Assembly (NCBI GenBank): GCA_028710525.1
Contig: JAQTTY010000012.1
Location: 1-64,000, forward strand
Direction of reading: 5' to 3'
DNA: 64,000 nt
Origin: Gallionella sp.
Lineage (GTDB): Bacteria > Pseudomonadota > Gammaproteobacteria > Burkholderiales > Gallionellaceae
In this document: positions 45,639 to 55,723 of the stretch, in pieces
How the letters are laid out: each line of letters starts with the position of its first letter
Numbering within the stretch: position 1 is the stretch's first letter
Translations under genes and position numbers: made by a program
Notes under the pieces: model-generated
The model's database searches: none
The model's input: the letters and a program-made list of their open reading frames with translations, nothing else
Told to the model about the DNA's origin: nothing

Positions 45639-45666
45639 AAAACCCCAGCGCAAGCGCCGGGGTTTT
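45639..45666 (+). terminator. intrinsic terminator
   Basis: AAAACCCCAGCGC / GCGCCGGGGTTTT form a strong hairpin immediately after the stop codon of the 206-aa gene. A-run and T-run make it bidirectional. Confidence 0.88.
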
Positions 45667-47313
45667 GGTACTACTTGCCACCCGAAGGCGGACGGAGTCT
45701 GGCAGGCCATTCTCCATTTGCATTACTTCACACGGTTTCCCGTTTCGGTGAGTTTCACCAGTCATTGCGCCCGATCAACACAATAACAATTCAACTGACA
45801 TAGGGTGGAATTGATCGGCCAATCCTATCGCGCAGTTTTCAGCCTGCGTCCACATCCCCCAATATTTCCTCGCGGCATTGGGTATTTTCATCTTCCTCAT
45901 CGTGCCACGACGACCGCCTTGCTATCAGCGCGATGCTCCATCCCATGATGGGATAGACAGCGTTCGTTAACTCTGCGCATCAAATTGACTGCACCCCTTT
46001 ATCGCCATTCGTCGTATAGCCCGCCGCCAAGCGGGCGGGTGAAATGCTGCCAACATTTCACCCCCAACAACATTACTCTGATTCCAGTTTCAGACGCTTT
46101 TTCAACTGCTCTTGGTTTTCGACAAAATGCACATCCAGCGAGTCTGCACATTTGCACTAGCTCGGCATTGCTGCCTGCTACTACTCTCCAAGTCTCCCGC
46201 GCATAGCCTCGATTGGTGCCAACCAATCTCATCGGCGTTAGCGCTTCCCACGTTAGTCAACAAAGTCAAACAACTAGCCTGCGGCTCAGATTGCATGATA
46301 TTTTGCGGAGACACTCCGCTCACCCATCGTTAGCAAGTAACGATTAGGCTTTCGGCGACCCAAGATTCCAAAACGGTTCGCTTACTTCCTACAATCCTCA
46401 ACACCACTCGCTTGTCGATCTATGATCGATACAGGCATCGTTGTTACCCAGCGCATCACATCGGTCAGTTTTCACTGCCGGGATGCCTCTGTCTTGTTAC
46501 ACCGGAGCTATCAACGACCCCCATGGCTTGCGCCACAAGGTGCCGGCTGAATCTACTCTCGCTCATCAGCCCTGATACGGTTTCCCGTACCCTCAGAAGT
46601 GCCGGTGTGGGTCACAGGTTCTACAATTACTTGCAGCCCCTGGTCGGTCATATCGAATGCATACCACACATTCTCCCGATCCCTTATTGACGAACTAGCT
46701 TGGTTTCGCGCGATGATCTGCACATCCCCCAAGTAGCCCTTTCCGTGTCGCCCAATCTCCTTCAATTAAAAGGACCTCGATTGAAGTCGAAGCGGTAATA
46801 ACCGCAGCGCTTCGTTGCATGCCGCGCCAGCTCAATTACGAGCACGCGGCTTCCGCAGTCCACCGATTGGCATCGGTGGTTTTGCGTCATCATGTTGGGG
46901 TTGGCAGCCCCTGACATGAAACTGAATCAGGGGTGGCAACCCTTCGGCGATGTGCAAACCATACGAGCCGGTTTGGCTGAAGTAAAGGATTAGGAATCTT
47001 TAATAATTCGAGCTCATTTCATTCGCGATTGATTCTCTTAAAGGCAAGTCCCTTCGGGGCTTGCCTATTATCTGGTTGCATACTTAGGTGAAATTTTGAG
47101 ATTTGAATTCTAGGAGAATTCAAATCTATTTAAGTATGGGGGGCTCGCGTAGTGAGTTGTTATTCGCCGCACAGCGGCTTTTATCTGGCTAAGCAAGCAA
47201 CGCTTTTTTCCTGAGCGGATCATGTCGCCGCTATTAGTCCATCTTGAACTCGTCGATTAGATTTACTCATATTCCTTCATGGTAGGATGCGCCCTCTAAA
47301 TCAGGGGAAAAGA
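45667..47313. other. 1.6-kb gene-poor stretch between the island 2 control genes and hsdR
   Basis: No convincing complete gene is found. Hairpins are frequent: GGGTGAAATG/CATTTCACCC (46037-46063), CCACCGAT/ATCGGTGG followed by TTTT (46860-46883, terminator-like), a long imperfect stem 46897-46914 with 46927-46942, and AGGCAAG-CCC/GGGCTTGCCT with a TTCG loop (47042-47066, terminator-like). A minus-strand frame 46553-46765 (KGYLGDVQIIARNQASSS ... VWYAFDMTDQGL) reads like a real protein piece with only a TTG start and may be a gene relic. Decayed mobile DNA is the simplest reading. Confidence 0.5.
47079..47138. promoter_or_regulatory. nested inverted repeat upstream of hsdR
   Basis: A perfect 13-bp inverted repeat (AGATTTGAATTCT, loop AGG, AGAATTCAAATCT; 47099-47127) is enclosed by CATACTTA (47079-47086) pairing with TAAGTATG (47131-47138). 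It lies 176 bp before the hsdR start. It may be an operator for a dyad-binding regulator of the restriction operon or an RNA hairpin in its leader. Confidence 0.6.
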
Positions 47314-49857
47314 ATGGCCGCAAAAGAAGCCCAAGCCCGAATCAAACTCAACAAGCTGCTTGAAGAAGCAGGGTGGAGTTTTTTCGACGATGGAAAAGGC
47401 AAAGCCAACATTGTGCTTGAGCCCAAGGTCAAGCTGACCAAGGCGGCTGTTGATGCGCTGGGCGAAAACTTCGAGGCATCCTCAAATGGTTTCATCGACT
47501 TTCTGCTGCTTGATGAACAGGGCTTCCCGCTTATCGTGCTGGAAGCAAAAGCCGAAGATAAAAATCCGCTGATTGGCAAAGAGCAGGCTCGCACGTATGC
47601 CAAGTCGCAAAACTGCCGCTTTATCATTTTGTCCAATGGCAACCTGCATTACTTCTGGGATTTGGAGCAGGGCAACCCGCACATCATTACTCGGTTCCCG
47701 TCCCCTGACTCCGTCAAGGGCTACCATCACTTCCAGCCCAATCCGCAACGCCTTATTACCGAGCTGATTGGCAAGGACTACATCGCCCTGACGCAGATGC
47801 CCAGCTATGCCAACGAAGCAGGCTGGAAGAATGAAGCCGAACGTCCCGCATTTGTTGAGAAGAATCGGTTGCGCTTCATGCGCGACTATCAGAAACGCGC
47901 AGTGCAGGCGATTCAAGATGCTATCGCGGAAGGGCAAAGCCGTTTCCTGTTTGAAATGGCAACGGGCACCGGAAAGACGCTCACTGCCGCCGCTGTCATT
48001 AAACTTTTCCTGCGCACTGGCAATGCTCGCCGCGTGCTGTTTCTGGTAGATCGACTGGAGCTGGAAGATCAAGCCAACAAAGCCTTCGTTGCCTACCTCA
48101 AAAACGATTACACCTCCGTCATTTACAAAGAGCGCCGCGACGAATGGCGCAAGGCGGAGATCTTGGTGACTACGGTGCAATCGTTGCTGTTTAACGATAA
48201 ATACAAGCGGCTATTTTCACCCACTGACTTCGATCTGGTGATTTCCGATGAAGCGCATCGATCTATCGGTGGCAATGCCCGCGCTGTGTTTGAGTATTTC
48301 GTCGGCTACAAACTCGGCCTGACCGCCACCCCGCGCGATTACCTCAAGAAATTTGATGCCAGCAAACCGACCAGCCGCGATCCTCGCGAACAGGAGCGCA
48401 GATTGTTGCTCGACACCTATCGCACGTTCGGTTGTGAATCGGGGCAACCCACTTATAGGTATTCGCTGCTGGACGGCGTGCGCGACGGCTTCCTGATTAA
48501 CCCCGTCGTGGTGGATGCACGCACCGACATCACCACACAATTACTCTCCGATAAAGGCTATGCCGTCGCCGCACCGAACGCAGAAGGGGAGGCCGCCGAG
48601 GAAACTTTCTTCCAGAAAGACTTCGAGAAGAAATTCTTCTCCGATGCGACCAACCGCTTGCTCTGCGAGACATTCCTGAAGAATGGATTGTGTGACCCCA
48701 TAAGCCATGAATTCGGCAAATCCATCGTGTTCGCCGTGAGTCAAAATCACGCGGCTAAGCTGGTGCAGCTACTCAACGAACTCGCTAATGCGCTGTATCC
48801 CGGAAAATATCAGTCCGATTTCGCCGTGCAAGTGACCTCGCTGATCCCCGATGCCCAGCAGTTCACCATTAACTTCACCAACAACAATCTGCTTGGTTCA
48901 ACCAACTTTATCGACAGTTACAAAACGAGCAAAGCGCGAATCTGTGTCACCGTGGGCATGATGACCACGGGCTATGACTGCCCCGACATTCTCAACCTTG
49001 GGCTGATGCGCCCAATCTTCTCGCCGTCGGAGTTTGTGCAGATCAAAGGCCGTGGCACACGTAAGCACAATTTCCTTGAGCAGCTTTTTGATAAAACGCT
49101 GAAAGAGCAAATCGGCAAGCAGGACAAGGTGCATTACAAACTGTTCGATTTCTTCGCCAATTGCGAATACTTCGAGGAGGAATTTGATTACGACGAAGTG
49201 CTGAAACTGCCTCGTCCCGGTGAAGGAGGGGATAGCACGCAGCCACCGCCCCCTCCACCGTTAGATCAATACGAATATCATGGCGATGATGCGATCAAGT
49301 TGCTTGCAGAGCAAACGATAGGCGCACAAGGCATGAAGATTGACCGCATGTTCTTTGAAGGCTTTGAGAACAGCGTCAAGGCGGATCCCGTATTGCAGCG
49401 GCAAGTCGAAAACGAGCAATGGGATCAGGCGGTTGATTACGTCACCAAAAATCTGTTCGACAAACCCTCCGAGTTCTACAACCTGGACAAACTCCGCCGT
49501 GCGGCTGGCGTAGATCGTCGCCTTACCTTGCGCGAGATTCTGGAAAAGGTTTTCGGATTGATTCCTTACTTCAAAGCGAAAGATGAGTTGCTGGAAGATG
49601 AATTCCAGAAGTTCCTGCTTGATGCCTCAACGGAAGACATTGAGTCGCAGGCAGACAAAATCGTCGCGCTGAAATACTTCTTCAAGGCGTATGCAACCGA
49701 TAGCCGCCTACGCGACATCATCGACAATAAACGCCTCACCGAGCTGAACGTGAATTCCAGTTTCGGCATGGCAGACTTCAAAGCCGTGCCGACAAACTGG
49801 CGCGACAAAATTCCCGAATACGTAAAAGATTACGTGTCCTTAAATCAATTCATGTAA
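47314..49857 (+). CDS. hsdR: type I restriction endonuclease R subunit
   Basis: An 847-residue HsdR of the EcoEI-like size class. The N-terminal nuclease has Asp62 in GFIDFLLL and E77-x-K79 in VLEAKA. The SF2 motor shows MATGTGKTLTAAA (Walker A), ISDEAHRSIGG, LTATPRDYL and IKGRGTRKHNF. A Pro-rich linker (DSTQPPPPPPLDQ) precedes the C-terminal HsdM-binding helices. It translocates and cuts unmodified DNA as part of HsdR2M2S. The ATG at 47314 follows AGGGGAAA; the frame is open to 47287. Hsd genes follow in order R-MS. Confidence 0.95.
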   Translation: MAAKEAQARIKLNKLLEEAGWSFFDDGKGKANIVLEPKVKLTKAAVDALGENFEASSNGFIDFLLLDEQGFPLIVLEAKAEDKNPLIGKEQARTYAKSQNCRFIILSNGNLHYFWDLEQGNPHIITRFPSPDSVKGYHHFQPNPQRLITELIGKDYIALTQMPSYANEAGWKNEAERPAFVEKNRLRFMRDYQKRAVQAIQDAIAEGQSRFLFEMATGTGKTLTAAAVIKLFLRTGNARRVLFLVDRLELEDQANKAFVAYLKNDYTSVIYKERRDEWRKAEILVTTVQSLLFNDKYKRLFSPTDFDLVISDEAHRSIGGNARAVFEYFVGYKLGLTATPRDYLKKFDASKPTSRDPREQERRLLLDTYRTFGCESGQPTYRYSLLDGVRDGFLINPVVVDARTDITTQLLSDKGYAVAAPNAEGEAAEETFFQKDFEKKFFSDATNRLLCETFLKNGLCDPISHEFGKSIVFAVSQNHAAKLVQLLNELANALYPGKYQSDFAVQVTSLIPDAQQFTINFTNNNLLGSTNFIDSYKTSKARICVTVGMMTTGYDCPDILNLGLMRPIFSPSEFVQIKGRGTRKHNFLEQLFDKTLKEQIGKQDKVHYKLFDFFANCEYFEEEFDYDEVLKLPRPGEGGDSTQPPPPPPLDQYEYHGDDAIKLLAEQTIGAQGMKIDRMFFEGFENSVKADPVLQRQVENEQWDQAVDYVTKNLFDKPSEFYNLDKLRRAAGVDRRLTLREILEKVFGLIPYFKAKDELLEDEFQKFLLDASTEDIESQADKIVALKYFFKAYATDSRLRDIIDNKRLTELNVNSSFGMADFKAVPTNWRDKIPEYVKDYVSLNQFM

Positions 49858-49875
49858 CAGAAAGCAACAGCCAGA

Positions 49876-52335
49876 ATGCTTGATGCAGAAACCAAACGCC
49901 GTATCGACTCTTGCCGCGACATACTCGTCGGCAAAGTGCCCGACCCAAAATCCCAAGTAGAGCAGATCACCATCGCACTGATTTACAAGTTCATGGACGA
50001 CATGGATGCCGAGGCGGAAGAGTTGGGCGGATCGCGCAGCTTCTTTACCGGCGACTATGCAAAATATGGCTGGGCAAAACTGATGCGCTCTGGCTTAGGC
50101 GGACATGAAACCCTCAATCTCTATGCCGAAGCCATCGCCAAAATGCCGGAGAATCCCGGCATCCCCGCGCTGTTTCGCGATATCTTCAAAAACGCCTATT
50201 TGCCGTATCGCGATCCAGAAACGCTACGCAGCTTCTTGAAAGAAATCGACGTATTCAGTTACGACCATTCGGAAAAGCTGGGCGATGCGTTCGAATATCT
50301 GCTCTCGGTTCTGGGTAGTCAAGGCGATGCGGGTCAATTCCGCACCCCGCGCCACATCATCGACTTCATGGTTGAAGTGATGAACCCGCAGAAGAATGAG
50401 AGCCTGCTTGATCCCGCCTGTGGCACGGCAGGTTTTTTGATTTCGGCATGGAAGCACATCCTAAAATCTAACACCAAGGTACGCACGGGCGATCAACTCA
50501 CGCCCGATGAGCGCACCAATCTCGCTGCAAACATTCACGGCTATGATATTTCGCCAGACATGGTGCGCCTGTCGCTGGTGAACTTATATCTGCACGGCTT
50601 TAGCGATCCGCATGTGGTGGAATATGACACGCTCACCTCTGAAGAAAAGTGGAACGAAACGGCGGATGTGATTCTCGCCAACCCGCCGTTTATGTCGCCG
50701 AAGGGGGGCATAAAACCGCACAAACGTTTCTCCATTCAGGCCGCGCGTTCCGAGGTGCTGTTTGTCGATTACATCGCCGAACACCTCAGCCCCAATGGTC
50801 GCGCCGCGATTGTGGTGCCGGAAGGCATCATCTTTCAAAGCCAGACCGCCTATAAATCACTTCGCAAGCTGTTGGTTGAAAAACATCTCGTCGCCGTTAT
50901 TTCCTTGCCAGCTGGGGTCTTCAATCCCTATTCTGGCGTGAAGACATCCATCCTGATTCTGGATAAGCGGCTGGCGAAAACGAGCGACAGCATCGCCTTC
51001 CTCAAGGTTGAAAATGACGGCTTCGGATTGGGCGCACAGCGCCGCGCCTTCGACAAAAACGACCTGCCTCACATCAAGGCCGAACTTTTCGCTTACCTGC
51101 AAGCACTGCGCAGCCAGCAGCCCACCGCCGAACTTCAGCTCACTCGCGGGCTGATCGTGCCCAAGGAGAAGATTGCCGAAAATGGCGACTACAACCTCAG
51201 TGGGGAGCGGTATCGAGACACGGTTGCCGCAGTCGGTCACTATCCACCGCAGGCACTCGGCGACCTTCTGGAAATCCAATCCGGCTTTCCTTTCAAGTCA
51301 GAGCTTTTCAATGAAGGCTCTGGCTTTCCGATAATCCGTATCAGAGACATCAAACCCAATCGCACTGTAACTAAATACACGGGTGAATACGATTCAGCTT
51401 TTCTCGTTCAGAACGGCGACTTGCTCATCGGAATGGATGGTGAGTTCAACTCCGTAATCTGGAACGGAGGCCCAGCACTGCTAAATCAACGCGTTTCAAA
51501 ACTTCACTCATTTAAAGGCTGCCTCAAAGAGTATGTGGCTCTGCTAATTCCGAAAAGGCTGCAAGAGATCGAAGACGGAACTTACGCCGTGACGGTGAAG
51601 CACATCTCGGGAAAACAGATTAGTGCGATTGAAATCCCCCTGCCACCGCTGGAGGTGCAGAAAAAAATTGTGGCGGAGATAGAGGGCTACCAGAAAGTCA
51701 TCAACGGTGCCCGCGCCGTCCTCGACTACTACCACCCCCACATCCCCATCCACCCCGACTGGCCGATGGTGGAAATGGGAGAGGTTTGCGATGTGCGCGA
51801 CGGCACACATGACAGCCCGAAATATGTTCTCGAAGGCTATCCGCTTATCACATCGAAGAACCTGAAGAATGGCTTCATTGATTTTACCGACGTGAATCTG
51901 ATCACCCGTGAAGACCTAGAAGCCATCAACAAACGCTCAAAGGTAGATGCGGGCGATTTGTTGATGCCGATGATAGGTACGATTGGAAATCCCGTGATTG
52001 CTGACGTATCCCGTGAATATGCTGTGAAGAATGTAGCTTTGATTAAATTTCCACCAGGTTGCCAAGTTGATAACAGATTCCTCAAAGATGTTCTCGACTC
52101 AGCCGAGATGCAAAACCGCTTTGAACAACAGGCTAGTGGATCGACTCAACGCTTTATTTCTCTTGGGTTTATCAGGAAGCTTCAAATTCCTCTTCCACCT
52201 CTCGCTACGCAGCAAACCATCGCTGCCGAGATCGAAACCGAGCAAGCCTTGGTCGCGGCTAACCGCGAACTGATTGAGCGCTTCGAAAAGAAAATCCAGA
52301 CCACTCTGGATCTCGTGTGGGGAGAAGATAAATGA
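49876..52335 (+). CDS. hsdM: type I modification-specificity fusion HsdM-HsdS
   Basis: An 819-residue fusion. Residues 1-455 are HsdM: an N-terminal helical domain, LLDPACGTAGFLISAW (Asp179) and NPPF at 269-272, the N6-adenine methyltransferase signature. Residues about 455-819 are HsdS-like: two target-recognition repeats (PPQALGDLLEIQSGFPFKSE and WPMVEMGEVCDVRDGTHDS), each followed by a conserved IPLPPL...Q..I..EIE helix. Fused MS subunits occur in some type I systems. It is 18 bases after hsdR, and its stop overlaps the RT-nitrilase start by four bases (ATGA). Confidence 0.93.
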   Translation: MLDAETKRRIDSCRDILVGKVPDPKSQVEQITIALIYKFMDDMDAEAEELGGSRSFFTGDYAKYGWAKLMRSGLGGHETLNLYAEAIAKMPENPGIPALFRDIFKNAYLPYRDPETLRSFLKEIDVFSYDHSEKLGDAFEYLLSVLGSQGDAGQFRTPRHIIDFMVEVMNPQKNESLLDPACGTAGFLISAWKHILKSNTKVRTGDQLTPDERTNLAANIHGYDISPDMVRLSLVNLYLHGFSDPHVVEYDTLTSEEKWNETADVILANPPFMSPKGGIKPHKRFSIQAARSEVLFVDYIAEHLSPNGRAAIVVPEGIIFQSQTAYKSLRKLLVEKHLVAVISLPAGVFNPYSGVKTSILILDKRLAKTSDSIAFLKVENDGFGLGAQRRAFDKNDLPHIKAELFAYLQALRSQQPTAELQLTRGLIVPKEKIAENGDYNLSGERYRDTVAAVGHYPPQALGDLLEIQSGFPFKSELFNEGSGFPIIRIRDIKPNRTVTKYTGEYDSAFLVQNGDLLIGMDGEFNSVIWNGGPALLNQRVSKLHSFKGCLKEYVALLIPKRLQEIEDGTYAVTVKHISGKQISAIEIPLPPLEVQKKIVAEIEGYQKVINGARAVLDYYHPHIPIHPDWPMVEMGEVCDVRDGTHDSPKYVLEGYPLITSKNLKNGFIDFTDVNLITREDLEAINKRSKVDAGDLLMPMIGTIGNPVIADVSREYAVKNVALIKFPPGCQVDNRFLKDVLDSAEMQNRFEQQASGSTQRFISLGFIRKLQIPLPPLATQQTIAAEIETEQALVAANRELIERFEKKIQTTLDLVWGEDK

Positions 52336-55300
52336 CAAAAACCACGATTGAATCGTGGCCCGACCTCCAGCTATCGGAGTTGTTTTATGCATTCCGCAAA
52401 GCCAAAGCTGACTGTTTCTTCGAACGTTCGCTCTTCGTTGCGCGCGAATTCGTCGAATACGAATCGCAATTACCCGAAAATTTGAATAAATTGCGCACAC
52501 GGCTCCAGTCAGGAGAGATACGTAAAATACTTCAGGAAAATCTCGGTAATCCCCGCGTAAGTGCTAAGAAGTTGGGGGCGAAGCCAAAAAATGGCGAGAA
52601 ATATGTGCCGCAAGGTCATGGCTTCTTCTCAGACCCTCAGCGAGCTTTCCTCCACCTTTGCGAGAACAACGACTTGTCACCAGAATTTCGGTTAGTTGGC
52701 GAGTTCTCGGTTCAAATGCATGTTTTGTCCGCGCTATGGATCAATTTAGTCGGCCACAAGTTTGATGCAACACTCACTCGGTCGGCTTATGGCTCGCGTC
52801 TGCGCAGATACAAACCAGAACCCGGTTTGCCGGAAGGCGTCCTCGGTAATTATCACACCGAAGCTATCGGGTCATTTCAGCCCTATTTCGGGCCATACAG
52901 GCAATGGCGTGAGCGGGGATTAAAAGCAATTCGAGACGAACTGTCTGAGGAGCGTCCCGTCATAGCGATCACGATGGATTTGACCAGTTATTACCATCGT
53001 ATTGATCCTGCCTTCATGGCAGACAGCAAGTTCCTTAATTTTGCTGGCATCGAATTGACAGAATGGGAGCAGGACTTTACCTCGGCGTTTGCCGATGCAA
53101 TGGTGTCTTGGTCGAATGCTGCACGGGACAAACTAATCGCAATGGGTTGCGACCCAACAGAGGTGGCGGTTGGCGGGCTACCCATAGGACTGTCCCTTTC
53201 TCGGATTGTTGCCAATGTCTTGCTTGTTGGGCTGGATCGCGAAATCGAGCAGCAACTTAGTCCGGTTTACTACGGGCGGTATGTGGATGACATTTTTATT
53301 GTGCTGCGAGACCCAGAGACTATCGACAGTATGCCGAAGCTCTTGGAATTCATGTCGGCACGTTCGAAATGTTTTCCAAGCAAAGCAACGGGAAAAGACA
53401 AGAACGAGATATGGCTGAAACTTCCTGATGGCTATCAAGGAAAGACAACATTGCTATTGCAGCAGTCTAAGCAAAAGATATTCTTTCTTCAGGGGCAAGG
53501 TGGCCTTGATTTACTCGACAGCATCGAGTCGCAAATTCGTAGTGTATCGAGCGAACGGCGGCTGATGCCATCACCCGACAACTTGGAATCCATGGCTGCC
53601 GCAAAAGTGCTTACGGCGGCAGGTCAGGCATCGGAGGAGGCTGATACCCTTCGGCGGGCTGACGGTCTGTCGGTGAGACGGTTGGGATGGGCGGTTCTGT
53701 TGCGCTCCGTTGAAACACTGGCGCGGGACTTACGGCAGGACGACTGGAAGGATGAACGGGATCGATTCTACAAGTTCGCGCTCAATCATATTCTCCGCCC
53801 TGACAAGATTTTTGATCATCTCGATTACCTACCACGTCTTTTATCATTGGCTGTCGCCTTGATGGATTGGTCGAGCGCGAAGAGGTTGCTTGAATCTGCA
53901 ACGTCTTCGCTAAGTGACCTCGAAAACGCCACAAATTCGTCCCCCATCAAGGTAAATGGCTATGCGGCCATGAAGACTAGTTCGTGTGGATGGGATGATG
54001 TACGCCGAGGAGTACTCAATTCAGCGGCAGATGCCATCATTCGTTCATTGCGCTGGGGTCAGCGTGATGGCGGACCTCGTCCGCTGTCCGAAATCGCGCT
54101 CAGCGTTTGTAAGTCTGCGGGACTCGAATCGACACGAAGCGAGTTGTACGATCTGTCCCAAGCCATTCGTGAAAGCGACTGGGCGAAAGTCTCTTACAAA
54201 GATCATCTGCGCCGAGATGCCAAACGGCAGCGGCCGCGACATATTCAAGAAGATGAACTCTACGGACACTATGCTCATCATGCAGATTTGTGTCTATTCT
54301 TGGAAAAGTCTGCAGCTTCTCAAGGTGTAAGTACATCAAGAATTCACCCGCGTTGCCTAGAAAGCGGGGAAGGTCATGGCTCTGCCACATCGTTACTGCC
54401 ATACTTATTTCCAACGCGACCTTATACGACACAAGAGGTTTCACTATTTCTACCAGATGAATGTGTTTTTTCAGAGTCCAATTGTAGCTGGCAAGAATCG
54501 GCCAGAAACTGGGCGCGTTTTGTCCGTGCTGTCAGGGGTGTATGGGTTTGGGAATCGCTTGTGGCTGAAAGTATTCCAGTTGTTGATCTCCCAACAAGCA
54601 CAGATGAGGCGCCATTCAAGCTGGCTGTACTGGATAGCAAAGAAAGGCATCAAACCATCAAACTGGGCATAAGCAGTTTGCTTACGACAGAAGATAGCTG
54701 GCGAGCAGCGGCACACGGCAGCCTTGATTTATCCAGAGCACGCTACAGGCGGATTGAATGTTTGGTCAACCAAGCTATACAGGCGTTTCCCAGACCAACA
54801 CATTTATTAATGCCCGAGCTTTCGCTTCCCGAACGCTGGATCGATACGGTATCCGGACTACTCCGTGATTCTGGAATCAGCCTGATTGCGGGTCTGGACT
54901 ACCACAACCAAAAAGCAAAAGGCTTGATCCACAGCGAAGCGGTTCTCGTTCTAGCAGATGATCGACTCGGATTTCCTGCGTATGTTCAGATACATCAGCC
55001 AAAGACACTTCCAGCACCAGGCGAAGAGCAATCATTACTTAAGGATTTTGGGAAAAGTTGGGCACCTTTTTCTAGTAACACTAAACCTGTCTATCTGCAT
55101 AAGGGGTTTGCTTTCGGTGTGCTGGTGTGTTCCGAGCTTCAAAACGTACAACACCGCCTGAATTCCCAAGGAGCAGTCGATTGCCTCATGGTCTTGTCTT
55201 GGAATCAAGATTTAGAAACCTTCTCTGCGCTAGTTGAATCAGCCAGCCTTGATGTTCATGCGTTCATTGCTTTGGTCAACAACAGGAAATACGGTGATAG

Positions 55301-55514
55301 CCGCGTAAGAGCGCCAGCAAAAGAACACCATGGAAGAGATGTTTGCCGGTTGCGAGGCGGGGAAAACGAGCATGTCGTGGTAGTTGAAATAGACATCCAA
55401 AAACTCAGAGCTTTCCAGAGCAGATCAACGCGTTGGCCAAGTGAAGGCGACCCATTCAAGCCAGTCCCAGAGGGATTCAAGATCAAATGGTATCGAGAAA
55501 CAGTACCGACCTGA
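52332..55514 (+). CDS. reverse transcriptase-nitrilase fusion (DRT1 / UG1 class)
   Basis: A 1060-residue two-domain protein. The RT domain has Asp216 in ITMDLTSYYHRID (motif A), GGLPIGLSLSRIVANVLL (motif B) and YVDD at 317-320 (motif C). A long helical middle leads to a carbon-nitrogen hydrolase domain with the full triad: Glu829 (LMPELSLPE), Lys891 (HQPKTLPA) and Cys933 (VLVCSELQ). RT fused to nitrilase is the defining feature of defence-associated RT type 1, a phage-defence family. Here its start overlaps hsdMS (ATGA), placing it inside the type I restriction operon. No separate ribosome site is needed. Confidence 0.92.
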   Translation: MTKTTIESWPDLQLSELFYAFRKAKADCFFERSLFVAREFVEYESQLPENLNKLRTRLQSGEIRKILQENLGNPRVSAKKLGAKPKNGEKYVPQGHGFFSDPQRAFLHLCENNDLSPEFRLVGEFSVQMHVLSALWINLVGHKFDATLTRSAYGSRLRRYKPEPGLPEGVLGNYHTEAIGSFQPYFGPYRQWRERGLKAIRDELSEERPVIAITMDLTSYYHRIDPAFMADSKFLNFAGIELTEWEQDFTSAFADAMVSWSNAARDKLIAMGCDPTEVAVGGLPIGLSLSRIVANVLLVGLDREIEQQLSPVYYGRYVDDIFIVLRDPETIDSMPKLLEFMSARSKCFPSKATGKDKNEIWLKLPDGYQGKTTLLLQQSKQKIFFLQGQGGLDLLDSIESQIRSVSSERRLMPSPDNLESMAAAKVLTAAGQASEEADTLRRADGLSVRRLGWAVLLRSVETLARDLRQDDWKDERDRFYKFALNHILRPDKIFDHLDYLPRLLSLAVALMDWSSAKRLLESATSSLSDLENATNSSPIKVNGYAAMKTSSCGWDDVRRGVLNSAADAIIRSLRWGQRDGGPRPLSEIALSVCKSAGLESTRSELYDLSQAIRESDWAKVSYKDHLRRDAKRQRPRHIQEDELYGHYAHHADLCLFLEKSAASQGVSTSRIHPRCLESGEGHGSATSLLPYLFPTRPYTTQEVSLFLPDECVFSESNCSWQESARNWARFVRAVRGVWVWESLVAESIPVVDLPTSTDEAPFKLAVLDSKERHQTIKLGISSLLTTEDSWRAAAHGSLDLSRARYRRIECLVNQAIQAFPRPTHLLMPELSLPERWIDTVSGLLRDSGISLIAGLDYHNQKAKGLIHSEAVLVLADDRLGFPAYVQIHQPKTLPAPGEEQSLLKDFGKSWAPFSSNTKPVYLHKGFAFGVLVCSELQNVQHRLNSQGAVDCLMVLSWNQDLETFSALVESASLDVHAFIALVNNRKYGDSRVRAPAKEHHGRDVCRLRGGENEHVVVVEIDIQKLRAFQSRSTRWPSEGDPFKPVPEGFKIKWYRETVPT

Positions 55515-55723
55515 CAAGCTGCTATTTTTCAGGAGCCATCATCCGGCGAATTTTGGCCCATAGTTGGCAGGTGAATGAATCGTAGTTTATCTGGGTGGTG
55601 GTCAGCGGAGGAAGATTCATCTGGCACCTTGGCACACATATATATCTTGCCCACCAAATTAATTCATGTTAGTTTGCGATATCAACATAAATTTGTTGAA
55701 AATATAAGATAAGGGTGAATAAA

